64,000 bases of DNA from Glandiceps talaboti (GCF_964340395.1 NC_135559.1:16674050-16738049), one strand, 5' to 3'. Positions 34,024 to 48,873 are shown, numbered from the stretch's first letter. Notes: generated by a model not told the origin, from the letters alone. Translations and numbers: made by a program.

Positions 34024-35673
34024 GGGACCGGTCAGTTTCTTTAGTCGGGGGGGGGGGGGGGGCGGTGCGGTGGATTCTTAAATTGTCAAAAAGTCACTGA
34101 CCCCCTATCTGTAAAACCAAAAACAGACTGACCCCCCATCACTTAATTCTAAAACATGATGACCCCCCCCCCCATATATATAATATTCACATGACAGGTA
34201 TTTTTTGATCGTGACTCAGTGTTGACTGCTTGACTGTCTTGCATCTACCTAATAAGATCCCGGGTTAACACTATCATTATTATAATTATTGACTACATAG
34301 GGTTAATATATACCAAAAGGAGTTTAATAGCATCTTGACAGTGAAAGGTATGGAAAGGCTTGAGCAGGGAATATGTACATCTCTTATGGGGGTCCTAGGG
34401 GTCTCCCCTTAGAAGCCCTGGAGGTATTTTACACTGAAAAGTCAATTTTGAGACGATTCAGACCCTTTCAGACTATAATTTCCAAGCTTTACAAGACAGC
34501 ACCAACATGTAAAAAGCAACTACACAAGGTTGAAATACTTGAAATATACTTTGATAACATCTTGACAGTAAGAGGGGAAGAGCTCTAGACTGGGATATGT
34601 CCACCTCATGTGGGGGGGGGGGTGTCCCAAGAGGCTCTCCCTCTAGAAGCCCTGGAGGATTTTTATTCTTAATGCCAATTTTTAGGCTATTCAGACCCTT
34701 TCAAGCAATAACGCAATCCATGCTGTACAAGAGAGCACCATCAAGTATCAGAAACTATTCTTTATAACTTACATAGGGTTGAAATATGTTCTTAAAAAGT
34801 TAAATGGCATCATTATATACATGTAGTAATTAAAGGTCAGCACAACTAACTGTTGGTTGAATGCATGAGTGACCTCTGGGGGTGAGGGAGCCATTGGGGG
34901 TTTTCCCCCTGGCAGATCTGCAGTTTTTTGCTTCTATTAAGGCAGTTTGAGGTAATATTTCCTAGCTTCGAATAACTAACGCAAATGTAAGTTTTTAAAT
35001 TAGTTTCCCATGTCACATAAAAATGGCCCCATAACATTGGTATAGTGGCATTAATATTGTATGTATAGTAAAGTCACCGGTATGTTAGAGAACTTTAGGT
35101 GGTCAAACGTAGTGTATAATAGAAACTGGAATCTGATGAGGTGTGGTGATTTGTAGTGTCAATAACATGTAGTGTCCAACATAGAAAATGTATTAATCTC
35201 TTCTGACAAGTTCATAGTGACGAGTAGGGAAAATTTTAGATTAACTTCTTTTATGAACTATCTAAGAAGATTGCCATTACGCAACCTTCAAGTTCACTTT
35301 TGCCCCAAAGTGCAAGATAAGTGAAGCACTGATTGTGAAACAGCCAAGCATTTACATGACAAGTTCGGTAACTAGTGTGGTATCTAGGTAATACATGTAC
35401 ATGTATATGTATATTTATAGTTATACTTGAGCTGATAAGTAAAAATAAAGAATTCATGTAAGAAACAGGAAGAAGAACAAATATTTACATGTACCACATT
35501 TCAGACAAGGATATATGCCATTGTAGAAAAAGGATTTTTTTCTTCCATCACAATCCAAAACACAATGACAATTTTGAAAACAGCATGATACCCCCTACAG
35601 CCAATTTCAAAAACAGGGTGACCCCCTCCCAATCCACCCCCCCCCCCCCAGGCCGGAGAAACTGACCGGTCCC
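34024..35673. mobile_element. MITE-2 at the B2/A3 junction, 1650 bp
   Basis: TAA at 34021-34023 and 35674-35676. G-tract of 16 (34047-34062) and C-tract of 13; otherwise almost the same sequence as the other copies. Confidence 0.85.
34294..35037. repeat. Diverged 230-250-bp tandem repeats inside MITE-2, unit 2/3
   Basis: Same structure; aataac near 34974 where the copies at 1-655 and 17130 have aatagc. Confidence 0.8.
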
Positions 35674-35833
35674 TAATTCCCGAATCAAGAAAAAATACCC
35701 TGATTGCACTTACTTATAAATCAATAAATTAATCTAGCAACGTAAAATACATTAACATCGAGGACATAGAAAAGAGGAATCGCCCAATATAACGACAAGC
35801 AGGTAATCAGATCGATCTTAAGCCAATATTTTC

Positions 35834-36972
35834 ACATTTGTGTCAGGCCAGATACTAGGAGGGGATAACGACCTAACTCCATCAGGCAAGCTTTGGATGC
35901 GTTACAGTTTACATTTAGTAGAGATTTGCAGACCTTTACGTGTAATTTTTCCATTGGGGTTTCGTTAGGTTTTGAGACTGGTTTATGTTTTCATGTGCCC
36001 ACCATCTCACTACAGTATCGCAGAATGGGTTTCACCACCACATCAATCACTTTAAGATTTAGTTAGATAGGGATAGTTGTTTCTAAAAAGAGGTCTTGTT
36101 TTAGTTTAAACAGTGCCTTCGGTGCTCTATATCTTAGGTCATCTTGTGCCCTGTGTAGTTTTCCTGCAGTACTCAATGTTATGCCAAGGTAAGTGTAGGC
36201 GGGGACACATTCTAGTACTTAGTTGTTTATATAGAATTTAAATTTTTCTGGGCAGTTTCCTTCCTTATTGAAAATTACAATCTTCGATTAAGCAATATTT
36301 GTAGCTAAGTGCCATTTTCACAGATTTCGACTGAGTTGAGGGCATTTTGTAAACTAGTATTAGATCCGATTTCCATAAAAACATTAAATAATCAACATAT
36401 AGTAAGTAAGACAGCCTGCTCGTTAAAAGAGTTGGTGGGTCATAGTGTAACAAGTGAATTTGTCTTTTTATATAATTTACATAGATATTAAATATTAGGA
36501 GCTGAGGCAATCCCCTTGTCTAATATCTTTCGGAATTGAAAATTGGCTGATCACACTATTTTTGTCTTAACACATCCAATTGCGTTTGAAAATTTACCTT
36601 TGATTACTTTATAAAAACGTCATGTGATGCCATTTTGTTGGCTTGTTTTGAAACCACCTTCATGCCAAATTGAGCCAAAGGATTTATTCAGATCGATAAA
36701 GCATGATGAATCTATTGATCCTTATCTTGGTATTTTGTGAATAACTAGTTAATAACAAATGTGTGATCACTGGTACTGAATTTAGGTAGAAAGCAAACCA
36801 GTTATTTTATTATAATATTATTTTTTGTCATTGAATTCACCAACCATCTGTTTCAGGACCAAAGTAAGTAGTTTACTTGAAAAATGTTAGTGGACGAATC
36901 GTTAATGAAAGTATGATGCCACGATAGTTACTGGGATCTGTCTTGTCTCGCTTTTCGAAGATCGGTTTAATT
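35834..36972 (-). pseudogene. Old LINE, RT and C-terminal part, A3
   Basis: Amplification copy of 1450-2588; one private change near 36877. Confidence 0.75.
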
Positions 36973-37267
36973 GATATGATGATATGATGATATGATATAT
37001 ATTTTATTACCCGATCAACAATAAGTACAATACAAACGTAAATACAGGAAAAGCAAACTAGATCGGATAACAGGAGTCAGAAAATAGCTATGCTAATCGT
37101 GTCTGACCCCTGGCCAAAGTAAATAATGGTACAAGTTTAGAGGGCAAATAAATATACAAAAAGTAGCTCTACCCTTAACCCCCTCCCCTCACCACACCCA
37201 CCCTATATACTAGTATACGAGTGCCATAATGAAAAGAAGTCATATATTACATTAGAACTGTACAATG

Positions 37268-40200
37268 TTATATTACATACTCTTTTAGTAAATCTTTACA
37301 TAGTGATGACTTGAATCGCTGCCTTCGTGGTTCATTTCTTGTGCTGTGTTGTATTGAATTCCATGTAACTGCACCTGTGTATGTCATTGACTGTTTACCA
37401 TAGAATGTTTTCACAGTAGGTACGCATAAATTATTTTGTTCTTTTTGTCGTGTATTGTACTCATATTTTAACACATTGCAGTATTCATCAACAGAGTGTG
37501 GTAAGTTATTGTGCAGCAAATCATAAACAAAGGTACTGACCAAAAACCTGTGCAGTTTATGTACATCAAGAATTTCTAGAGTGTTGAAAAGTGGTGAAGA
37601 ATGTGTCATGGACTGGCTATGTGTGATTGCTCGCACAGCCATTTTTTGAGCGAGTAAAATACAATTCAAATAGGAGGAAAAAGTGCTTCCCCAGACTTGT
37701 ATACAGTACGTTATATGTGGTTGGACGAAAGTTTTATATAGTAAAATAAGTATATTTTTGGGTACAAAGTCCCTAAGTTTATAAATGATTCCTATTTTTT
37801 TCCTAATAGTCTTATTGACAGCGTCAATGTGCATATTCCATAAAAGATGGTTATCAAAGACGATGCCAACAAAAGATGCAGAATCAACTTGCTCGATAAC
37901 GTTACCATTAATGCACATGGTTCCACTAATATTCATTTCTTTTCTACGGCCTCTAATAAACATGAATTTTGTCTTTTTCTCATTAATACTTAGTTTATTT
38001 GCAGTACATCAATCTATCACTTTTTCAAACTCGGTGTTCACTGATGAAAGGTCAATATTGTTGAGGTATTGAGGGAATGTGTGAAAAAGGTTGGAATCAT
38101 CTGCAAACAGTCTGAAGTCAAAGAATGAGGAAGAGAGTGGAAGATCATTAATGTAAAGTAAGAATAGTGTAGGACCCAAAACTGATCCCTGTGGAACTCC
38201 ACATGAAATAGGCAAGCATATCGAGTTGACATCGTCAGAGCTAACATACTGTTGGCGATTACAAAAGTAGTCCTGGAACCACATCAGGGGTATACCTCTG
38301 ATGCCATAATGCTCGAGTTTAGACAATAATATACGATGGTTGATAGTGTCAAAAGCTTTAGAGAAATCAATGAAAATGCCAAGAGTAATTCTACCTTCGT
38401 CTAATTGCTTTAGGAGATAATTTACTATGTTAACGACAGACAATTTTGTACTATACTTTTGACGGAAGCCATATTGATGATCATATAAAATTTTGTTGCG
38501 ATTTAGAAATGATCTAAGGCGAATATCAACTAATTTTTCTAATATTTTATTCAAAAGGGGAAGAATAGAAATTGGCCTATAATTGTCCGGGCTTTGTTCT
38601 GGCCCTTTTTTATATATTGTTTCACTTTTGCGATTTTTAGGGAATTTGGAACCTCCCCAGAAGAAAAAGAAAGATTAAAAATATATTCCAGAGGTTTGGA
38701 TATAGTGTCGGATGCATCCGATAAAAGTTTAGCCGGGATATTATCGTAACCGCATGATTTACTGATATCCAGCGTTCGCAAAAGTTCCCGAACTTCATAC
38801 TGGGTCGTGGGGTAAAGATAAAAAGAATTTTGGATTGGTTCTGTTAAATAATCTCTAAAATTGTCGCGTGACATATTACTAGCAAGTCGTGGGCCTATAT
38901 TCACAAAGAAATCATTGAAACCTGATACAATATCCTGTGGAGAGGTGTATTCACATTGGTTTCCGTCTGAAGCACTTATGAGTTTGTCAGGTAGATTATC
39001 CTTGGCATTACCATTCCTCTTACCGAGAACATCATTAATTACATTCCAAGTTTTCTTCATGTTACCTTTGTTCTTAACAAATAAATTACCATAGTACATC
39101 TTTTTTGCATCCCTGAGGATAGAAGTTAAAACATTTCTATAGTTCTTATATTTACTGACAATACAAGGTTTGAAATTTGATTTGATAACATTAACGTACA
39201 ATTTATGTTTTCTATTAATTGATTTCTTGATAGCTCGTGTGATCCAAGGTTTATTAGTCCTTGGCCTTTTAGTATTTCTTGAAATATTTGGCGCGTGCTT
39301 ATCACAGGCTGCAATGAAAATTGAACTAAATTTGTCGTATGCAGAGTTTACATCTGAACAATTATATACATCGTCCCAGTTTATTCCGGTGAGATGTCTA
39401 CGAAATAATTCTACATCGTACTTACTGTAACATCTGTAGGATATATGTTTACAATTACTAGTTGTATCTTTGGAAAGTAAGTTCTCAAATATAGCAAATA
39501 CCGGAAAGTGATCTGAAACATCTGTCATAATAGTACCACTTTGGATTGTGTTGGAACATATATGTGTATAAACATGATCTATTAACGTGCTAGATGTGCT
39601 GGTCACTCTGGTTGGCGAGGTTATGAGTTGGTGTAAACATAAGCAATTCATGCTGCCTAGAAACATTTCTGAATTCATATTTGGGTTATTTAAAGGTGAT
39701 TCAAAATGCTCACATTCACTATCGCTGATTTGCTAGACGACATGTTTGTGAAATGCATTCTGGTTTTAAAACTTTTCAAAAGCGTCTGCAAACACCTTAA
39801 AATGACCCTTTTTCAGTCACTTCCCTTCGGATTTACTTCGAGAGTTTTCGGGCATTTCCGGTCCCACCTAGACCACGGGATTTTATGACGTCATAAGGAG
39901 ACATGGATAGCACGTAGCCTATGACGAGCATAGTCACTAGGTGAACAAAACTCAACAGCATTGTGAAAAAATACATTGCTAGTGGTTGTAACAGACATCA
40001 GTAAACAAAAACTACACTCTACATGTCTTATTAACCAACATTTACCGATATTTACTCACACTTTCTGACTAATTGGCAGTGTCTGTGGGTATAAATGCTA
40101 AAATATGATCTCCCCATATTATGGCAAAATAAATCAAAACGGCTAGACTACAATGTAGATATACATAAACACTTGTAATGTCGCTCGCGTGTTTCAATTT

Positions 40201-42642
40201 ATTTATCTGATTTTTTTTATTATGTGCCGAGGAGAAGCATTACAATATCTTCGACAGGCATGGCGTCGACAGCATATTATAGCCCACTATACTCGACTAT
40301 ACTCACTGATGTCGCCTTTTGAACGGCGCATTTAGCAACAAAGTAAACATATTTATCTTGAATAAATATACTTGCTATTAGATTGCCATATCATCAGCAA
40401 TAAAATTGTAAAGAATTGAGGAAATTTCGTGAGTGTAGTGTTGTCATTTACATGACTTTAGCAACTCGTCTGGAAGAAAACTTGTATGGTTTCCCTGTTG
40501 CGATATCACTTAATTTGATGCAACAAGCCTATTTAATATTCATTAGAAGAATTCTGTAGCGAATCATGGTATTCGAAGTGTACAGTTTAGGAAACCAACA
40601 AATCAAATATCGCGATGTGTTCATGATATCAAATATGATTGGACAATCTTGACGTCGGCAATCAAGGTCGTGACCCTAGCACATGGTTATGAAAGAAAGC
40701 CTGCAACTAGATACTTGGCTAGCCACGTCCGGTCCCGTTTGTCAGGGTTTGTTTTGAAGTTAGAGACGTTATTTCTGTACGACTTGAAGAATTTTACAAT
40801 ATATCTGATTGATAAATATGGATTACATCAACACGTGGATAAATTTAACCCGACACGAATGTGCGCTGTGCTCTCCCGATTCCATACGTACATTGTACAT
40901 ACACTGCTTCAGCTTTGATCGGCGGCCTAGTATGAGCTTACTGCCGCGGCCGCGGTGACTGCACAAAACTTGACAACACTACCCCTCTACCGATATATAA
41001 TAATCACCTGTATACCGTGATAAAAACAAGCAATAATTCGAGTCCCCAACAAGTCGATGAGACCTACTTCTGTTCTGTCCGATCCGAATGCGAGTTTCTT
41101 AGGTTTTATATGGGTTTCAGACTCGGACTAGAGTATTACGCCCTAGACAATAATAGATGTAAACTTGTGTTCACAAGCCAAACATGTGACAATACTAGAC
41201 CACAACGAAAACTGTGAAAAATTTACAGGTCAGTCTCATTTTATATATGGACAACAAAATTAGGTCGGTCACAGTTCAATTTACATGATGCAATGACTCG
41301 GAGCGTACTTCCATATGCTCGGAGCAAATCGAATCAATTAGTGTATTATGGGACCAACAAATATATTGTGGCACATGTCCCGATACGCCTTCTTGAAGTT
41401 TCCCATTGGTATTCTAATAGCTAGTATATTTATTCGAGATGAAATATGTTTACTTTTTTGTTAAATGCACTGTTCAAAATTAAAGGCGACGCGAGTACGA
41501 TTGGGCTAAAAGTATGCTGTCCTTGGCCCGGAGATGCCGTCAAACGTCACGACGGTATCGTAATGCTTCTTGTCGGCAAATAATAAAAAATCAGAAAAAT
41601 AAAAGTCAATGAATGTGAAACACGCGACATTACAAGTGTTTATATATATCTAGTCTAGCCGTTTTGATTTATTTTGCCATAATATTGGGAGATCATATTT
41701 TAGCATTTATACCCACAGACACTGCCAATTAATCAGAAAGTGTGAGTAAATATCGGTAAATGTTGGTTAATAAGACATGTAGAGTGTAGTTTTTGTTTAC
41801 TGATGTCTGTTACAACCACTAGCAATGTATTTTTTCACAATGCTGTTGAGTTTTGTTCACCTAGTGACTATGCTCGTCATAGGCTACGTGCTATCCATGT
41901 CTCCTTATGACGTCATAAAATCCCGTGGTCTAGGTGGGACCGGAAATACCCGAAAACTCTCGAAGTAAATCCGAAGGGAAGTGACTGAAAAAGGGTCATT
42001 TTAAGGTGTTTGCAGACGCTTTTGAAAAGTTTTAAAACCAGAATGCATTTCACAAACATGTCGTCTAGCAAATTAGCGATAGTGAATGTGAGCATTTTGA
42101 ATCACCTTTAAGTCAATATTAAAATCACCCATTATAATACACTGTGATTTGTCTAGTTTGAAAGTGTTTAACACTTCAATTAAATTGGTTTGAAACTCTG
42201 TTAAGTTTGTGTTTGGGCGCCTATAGATTATACCTATGACGACTTTCTGGTTCTCAATACATGTCTCCAACCAAAGTGTCTCAGCATGAACAACCTCAGC
42301 TTGTAAAACTTTATACTTTATAGACGAAGAGATATATGCTCCAACACCTCCACCCCTGGTTCCCACACGACAATTGGCTTCAAATGAATACCCTTTCAAT
42401 GAAAATAAATTTATATTTGAGATATTCCATACTTCTGAAATGCCAATAATACTAAAGTTCGTTTGTATGACGTCTTCATAGAAAAGTCTTAGACTATCAA
42501 AGTTTTTGTTCAAAAACCTTACATTAATATGATATACTGAAAATGAAATATTGCCTTCACTATTAAAGTTAACATTAAAGTGTTGTGGTGTCAAGGCTGA
42601 ATTTCTTACATCAAATAAATATTCACATGTGTCATCGACCAT
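37268..42642 (-). pseudogene. Young LINE ORF2, unit 3, broken
   Basis: Same three lesions: MITE-1 at 39694-42107, missing base near 38619, TGA at 38009-38011. It shares the VYHINVRFL and TDVSDH variants with unit 2, but keeps Tyr in FYLYPTT where unit 2 has Asn. Confidence 0.92.
39694..42107. mobile_element. MITE-1, unit 3
   Basis: 2414 bp; arms about 39694-40247 and 41556-42107, TTAA at 39690-39693 and 42108-42111. One private substitution in the right arm (near 41731). Confidence 0.93.
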
Positions 42643-42689
42643 TTAGAAATCGACATGAGATAATGTTACAAGAATACATACTGGTAAAG

Positions 42690-43234
42690 TTAATGAATCT
42701 TTCTAAGGTCACTTTCATTATTTATAATGATAGATCTAGCATCTTTGTTTTTCCTTACGTATATGGTACCGTTATATGTCCAAAGGTAGCTGAACTTTGC
42801 TGACTTTCTTGCATCGTTAGCTTTACGAAGAAGCTGACGTTGCGTTTGACATAGATTTTCATTGATGAAGATATTGCCGTCCTGTTGGTAACCGAAATTT
42901 CTTGTAGAAACGCCGTGCAGTTTTCGTCTGTTCTCATATACAGCATTTCTTGCCTTGCGTGTAGTGAATCTGACGATTATTGGTCGCGATCGGAAATTTC
43001 TTTGTTACGGGTGTTGGTTTCCAGCTGGTTGAACGGGGTTCTGTTTTGTACCAATTCTATGTGAAATATCCACATCATTGGCAGTTATGTCGGGATGAAT
43101 CTTCTGAAGGATGTCAAGAGTAATGGCATCAGTGTTTTCACTACCATCAGATTCCGGTACGCCGGCTATTTCTAGGTTGATTCTTCGATTGTATTGGTCA
43201 AGTGAGTGCAATTCTGTTTCGAGAATTGCAACTA
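42690..43234 (-). pseudogene. Young LINE ORF1 remnant, unit 3
   Basis: Same frame as unit 1, with the TAA at 43005-43007 and the terminal stop at 42690-42692. Confidence 0.85.
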
Positions 43235-44152
43235 TAATTATACCCATATTCAAGCAGCTAGGGAAATGACCACTTATAATAATTAGATTAATAGGTTTAT
43301 GAGTGTGTTTAATAAGTCTGTTCCTGCTGACTGTAATAATTTCATTGGTTATATTATCTATTTCACGTATTCTATTTTTGTGCTTGAGTATACTTATTGA
43401 TGAACTGCTCGGGCTTTATAGTTTGTTTCACTTTTAAAGTCTCACTTTTTTAACAGCCCTGTATTAAAGTTTTTGTTTTGTTTGTAACCGCTAATTCTCA
43501 ATTGATGATTAAATGGGTCTGTTCTAATTGAGTTATTTTTTGTGTGTACCATGTTAGCTTTCTGGGTTCCTTCTTGGTCATTCTAAAAACCCGAGTTTTT
43601 TAACCTTTGCCAGCTGCCTCGTGATTAAAGTTATCACAATCTTCTCTTTCAAAGTTCTTAGCAAGTACTAAAACGTCATGGTCAGTACTACTACTTTTTG
43701 CCTGGTGGCATGTGAATTTACCCACAGCGTCATCAGGGCAGCGACCATTGAGAATTACAATTTCTAAAGAAATACACAGATCCAGAAATAATTCACCATA
43801 TTGTTGTTGTTTTTTGTAATCGCTTGTGACTGACTCTGATTCAAATGTATGGTGGATGCCGATGAGTGATACTCCAGGTTTGGATGCATCACGGTATCGT
43901 TTTCCATTTAATATGGGCATTGCAATCACTAGGATGATTTGGCCTAACTTAAAATATTTTGTGGCATCTTTTTTCTAATAGCTAATTCAGGTTAGTGTCT
44001 TTCCTTTTGAAGATGCTTTAGGCTTGTGGCCTCATATCCGCAGTGCAAACACAAATATTTTTGTCTAAATCAAACATGCTTTTATCAAGGCGAGTCCAGA
44101 TAAAGTCTTTACAGCAGCTTTTCGTTTGTCTTATTCCATATTAACACTTTTG

Positions 44153-44153
<1 letters not shown>
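43235..44153 (-). pseudogene. Old LINE, endonuclease end and RT start, A3
   Basis: Same sequence type as A2 (ILNGRCPDD). Confidence 0.75.

Positions 44154-44189
<36 letters not shown>
44154..44189. repeat. (CA)18 microsatellite, A3
   Basis: Shortest copy; the following motif is aagacacacaa, one base different from A1, A2 and A4. Confidence 0.98.
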
Positions 44190-44191
<2 letters not shown>

Positions 44192-45733
44192 GACACACAA
44201 TGACACAATAACACAATTCACAGCTGATAATACACCCAATAGAAGCTGGTTTACAAGCGTTTGATTGACATCAAAATGCATGCATAAAAAGGAAATATTG
44301 TATTCACAATGTTTATATTCATAACCATAATTTCCGCTTGGTATTGAGTGCATAGTTTTTCTCTCGTTGATCCAGCCAGTGTTAATCTCACCCAGGTCAC
44401 TTGATTTATATTTTGTTTGCTTGTTACCATTACCTACCACAGATACAAACAAGACCATAAATTTCACAGTGTTTGTGTTTTGTATGTAAGGACTTGGTAT
44501 GAATAGGGCAACACCCACAACCCAAGCGCTTCCCTACCCTATGCTAAAACATACAACATTATAAGATAACCACACGTTTTCGTCGTCGAAAATGACTGCT
44601 CTGAGAAATATTATAACTAGTTTGTAACTGAAACAACCACCATAGTTGCACAAGTATGGCTATAATTTATGTCGTAAACTGTACAAGTTTGCTTTTATTC
44701 TGACATTTACGATCACATAAGAGGACTTGTGTTATAAGACTACAAAAGATGCAAATATATCACTAAAACGACCTGTTTTCACCAAATAACTTGTACATGT
44801 ACTGTCTATTTTGGTCTTAACTCCTAATTGTCTAGTCACATTTCACACTATCGACTTAGAACTTGATTTAATGTTTGCTGACTATATGTTATATGCACAT
44901 GTAGATGATTTGTTTGTATTTTAGTTATAGTGATTACATTCAGATACATTTCCACATGGAAAATTTATTTTCACATTTTATACCAGTAAAGAGACAACAA
45001 TTGTAATGAAATATGACAATAGCTTTATTAAACATGCAAGACTAAAGTCATAATTACAACTTTGAATTTGTAATAATTTTTTAATGACAATGTACTTTTC
45101 ATACTTATATACAAGGCAATCAATATCATTTAAAGTTATATACTTTGAGTCTTGAGTTTTAATGAAAATTTAATATTAGACTTGTGATGACGTACGTTAA
45201 TTTAGACCTTTAAAACAATAAACAGTCTTGAAAGGATTATTATCTTTATACTCTTTATAATGCAATAACATTTCTATCATAAGAACAACACATTTTCACA
45301 TAAGTATCCAGGTGTTCAAAAAAGTATGCGTTTCATGAGGAAACGTAAAGAAAAAGCAAAGCATAGTAACGAAACTCCAATATTCCAGCATCAATTTCAA
45401 TTTCCTGATCTAGATTTATGTGATATCTACAGTCAGATTGCGTTATAGGATTCTACAGGAATGCACATCTACTTTGCAAATTGTAATATGTAATTGTCGT
45501 GAAGTTGGACAAACCATGGAAAGTATATTTGAAGTGAATGAAGGCGGTTAGTTTTAATTTTCAAAACATGGGTGTGTATTCATGATGGCTACCATTGGTT
45601 GTGTGCCATGTGCATTGAAGTCCGATACATTAGCTATAAGATACAGTATGACTATATATGCCTTAAGAGCGTTCTATGCAAGCCCAGCTCTATCCTATCG
45701 AGCACTGTAGCAGAGTTTATTCTCCTGGCGCCC
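44190..45733. other. Non-coding right part of A3
   Basis: Copy of 9860-11403 with private changes such as caagcgctt near 44527; no gene seen. Confidence 0.8.
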
Positions 45734-45903
45734 TCATTCCCAAATCATGAAGAACTACCCTGATTGCACTTACTTACTTATAAATCAATATATTAATCTA
45801 GCAACGTAATAATGCATTAACATCGAGTACATAGAAAAGAGGAGTCGCCCAATATAAAGACAAGCAGGTAACCTGTACATGTTGCAGATATCATAACTTT
45901 AAA

Positions 45904-46050
45904 TAAGGGACGGGAAAGTCTCGGGAGGGGAGGAGGGGTGTGGTGGTTGTCGAAATTTCCATCGGACCGACATCTCTGATCCCATCTCTGTAAAACACAA
46001 AACACACTGACTCCCGATCACTTATGTATTTACATGTTTACTTACAGGAC
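45904..46050. mobile_element. Diverged MITE-2-family left end inside B3
   Basis: Copy of the fragment described at 11574. Confidence 0.55.
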
Positions 46051-46517
46051 ATGTCCTGCTTGATAAGATGGTGTTATTGTATCTTCAAGTTTCTATATGT
46101 AAAATGTGTGCGTTTATTTTAAGTTTTGTCATTGCTGATTTGCATTGTTGGGTTTTATTGTGTTCCAAGTAGTTTTCAAAGTAAATATCCGTTTTGATTA
46201 GTGTATATTTAGTGTATTTTTTATTTTATGTTATTTTTTTATTTTATGTTGCTAGACCTTGTTATCCTTCATAGTTTCCGTTACATATTTTGGAGGAACA
46301 TCTTCCAACTGTTCTTTAAACCTAACAATTAGTTTTCACTGGTGCAGTGGTTTGGGTCAGCTGTTCAGACCTGATCTACAAAGGTTTTAATGTCTTAATA
46401 TTTGTTTCATGCCTGTGGCCCATGATTGTATTCCAGTTCATTCAAAATTAATGCTCAGACGGTAAGCTTCTTTAGTTAGAGTACTTTCAGCTTTCATCGA
46501 GATCTGGCCATACACAG

Positions 46518-46565
46518 ATGTTAAAATATTGGCTTAAGATTGATCTTAAGCCAATATTTTAACAT
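46518..46565. repeat. 48-nt near-perfect palindrome, B3
   Basis: Identical to the B1 palindrome. Confidence 0.95.
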
Positions 46566-48714
46566 TTATATCAGGCCAGATATTAGGAGGGATAACGACC
46601 TAACTCAATCAGGCAAGCTATGTTGGATGCTTTACAGTTTACATTTAGTAGGAATTTGCAGAACTGTATGTGTAATTTTTCCATTTGAGTTGAAAATTTC
46701 GTTAGGTTTTGAGACTGGTTTATGTTTTCATGTGCCCACCATCTCACTACAGTATAGCAAAATGGGTTTCACCACCAAATCAATTATTTTAAGATTTAGT
46801 TAGATAGGTATAGTTGTTTCTAAAAAGAGGTCTTGTTTTAGTTTAAATAGTGCCTTCAGTGCTCTATATATTAGGTCATCTTGTGCCCTGTGTAGTTTTC
46901 CTGCAGTGCTCAATTTTATGGCAAGGTGAGTGTAAGCGGGGACACATTCTAGTACTTAGTTGTTTATGTAGAATTTAAATTTCTCTAGGCAGTTTCCTTC
47001 CTTATTAAAAATCACAATCTTTGATTAAACAATATTTGTGCCATTTTTCACAGATTTCGACTGACTTTAGGGTATTTTAATTTACATATATATTAAATAG
47101 TAGAAGCTAAAGCCATCCCCTTGTCTAATACCTCTCGGAATTGAAAATTGGCTGATCATACCATTTTTGCCTAACACATCCAATTGCGTTTGAAAATATA
47201 TCTTTGATTACTTTATAAAAACGTCATATGATACAATTTTGTCTATTTGTTGGATAAAAACCTTCATGCCAAATTGAGTCAAAGGCTTTATTCAGATCGA
47301 TAAAACATGAAAAATCTAATTATCCTTACCTTGGTATTTTATAATTAACTAGTTAATAACAAATGGTACTGAATTTAGGTAGAAAGCAAACTAGTTTTTT
47401 TTTATTATATTATTTTTTGTCATTGAATTTAATTGATGCCATTTTATCAATTTGTTGGAAAACCATGTTCATGCCAAATTGAGTCAAAGGATTCATTCAG
47501 ATCGATAAAATATGAAAAATCTATTTATCCTTACCTTGGTATTTTGTGATTAACTGGTTAATAACAAATGTGCTCTCACTGGTACTGAATTTAGGTAGAA
47601 AGCAAACCAGTTCTTTTATTATAATATTATTTTTTGTCATTGAATTCACCAACCCTCTGTTTCAGGACCGAAGTAAAAAGTTTACTCGAAAAATGTTCGG
47701 AATAATTACTGGACGAATCGGGAATGACTTAGCTTATGATATCAGAAACGAAAAGTATGATGTCACGATAGTTACTGGGATCTGTCTTGTCTCCCTTTTC
47801 ATAGATCGATTGGTTTAATTAAACCCATATTCAAGTAGCTAGGGAAATGACCACTTATAATAATTAGATTAAAAGGTTTTTGAGTGTGTTTAATAAGTCT
47901 GTTCCTGCTGACTGTAATCATTTCAGTGGTTATATTATCTATTCCAGGTGGGTTGTTTTTGTGGTTGAGTATACTTATTGGTGAACTGCTTAGGTTTTAT
48001 AGTTTGTTTCACTTTTAAAGTCTCACTTTTTTAAACAGCCCTGTGTTGTAGTTTTTGTTTTGTTTGTAACAGCTAATTCTCGATTGATGATTGAATGGGT
48101 CTGTGCTCAGATTAATTGAGATATTTTTTGTGTGTACCATGTTTGCTTTCTGGGCTCCGAGTTTTTTAACCTTTGCCTGCTGCCTCGTGATTAAAGTTAT
48201 CACAATCTTCTCTCTCAAAGTTCTTAGCAAGTACTAAAACGTCATGGACAGTACTACTACTTTTTGTCTGGTGGCATGTGAATTTACCCTAGAGTCATTG
48301 GGGCAGCGACCATTGAGAATTACAATTTCTGAAGAGATACACAGATCCAGAAATAATTCACCATATTGTTGTTGTTTTTTGTAATGTCCTGTGACTGACT
48401 CAGTTTCAAATGTGTGGTGGATGCCGATGAGTGATAATCCAGGTTTGGATGAATCACAGTATCGTTTTACATTTAATATGGGCATTGCAATCACTTGGAT
48501 GATTTGTCCTAACTTAAAATATTTTACGACATCTTTTTTTCTAGTAGCTGATTCAGATTAGTGTCTTTCCTTTTGAAGATGCTGGAGGCTTGAGGACTCA
48601 TATACGCAGTGCAAACACATATATTTTCGTCTAAATCAAACTTTTATCAAGGCGAGTCCAGATAAAGTCCTCACAGCAGCTTTTCGTTTGTTTTATTCCA
48701 TGTTAACACTTTTG

Positions 48715-48715
<1 letters not shown>
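46566..48715 (-). pseudogene. Old LINE ORF2, B3
   Basis: Copy of 12236-14389; empty young-LINE site at 47816-47820; same variant type as B2. Confidence 0.78.
47230..47646. repeat. 205-bp tandem duplication, B3
   Basis: Copies begin at 47230 and 47435. Confidence 0.88.

Positions 48716-48767
<52 letters not shown>
48716..48767. repeat. (CA)26 microsatellite, B3
   Basis: Longest B-type tract. Confidence 0.98.
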
Positions 48768-48769
<2 letters not shown>

Positions 48770-48873
48770 GACACAATTCACAGCTGATAATACAGCCAAT
48801 AGAAGCAGGTTTTCAGGCGTTTGATTGACATCAAAATGCATGCATAAAAAGGAAACATTGTGTTCACAATGTC

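Larger units (their letters stand above)
18509..35673. repeat. Higher-order repeat unit 2, 17165 bp
   Basis: Second full period: A2 18509-28569, B2 28570-34023, MITE-2 34024-35673. It groups with unit 3 at most variable sites in the right part of A and in B. Private changes include an 8-bp loss near 18559 and a Tyr-to-Asn change in the young LINE RT N-terminal region (near 21646). Confidence 0.95.
36973..43234 (-). mobile_element. Young LINE, unit 3, interrupted by MITE-1
   Basis: Third amplification copy, 6262 bp, TAATT at 36968-36972 and 43235-43239, tail at 36973-36996. A Lys replaces Asn in the C-terminal domain (VLKYEY, near 37465). Confidence 0.9.
35674..45736. repeat. Half-unit A3
   Basis: Third A copy; young LINE at 36973-43234 with MITE-1. 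It resembles A2 over most of its length, but has A4-type bases near 34975 (in the MITE-2 just before it) and near 45221. Confidence 0.9.
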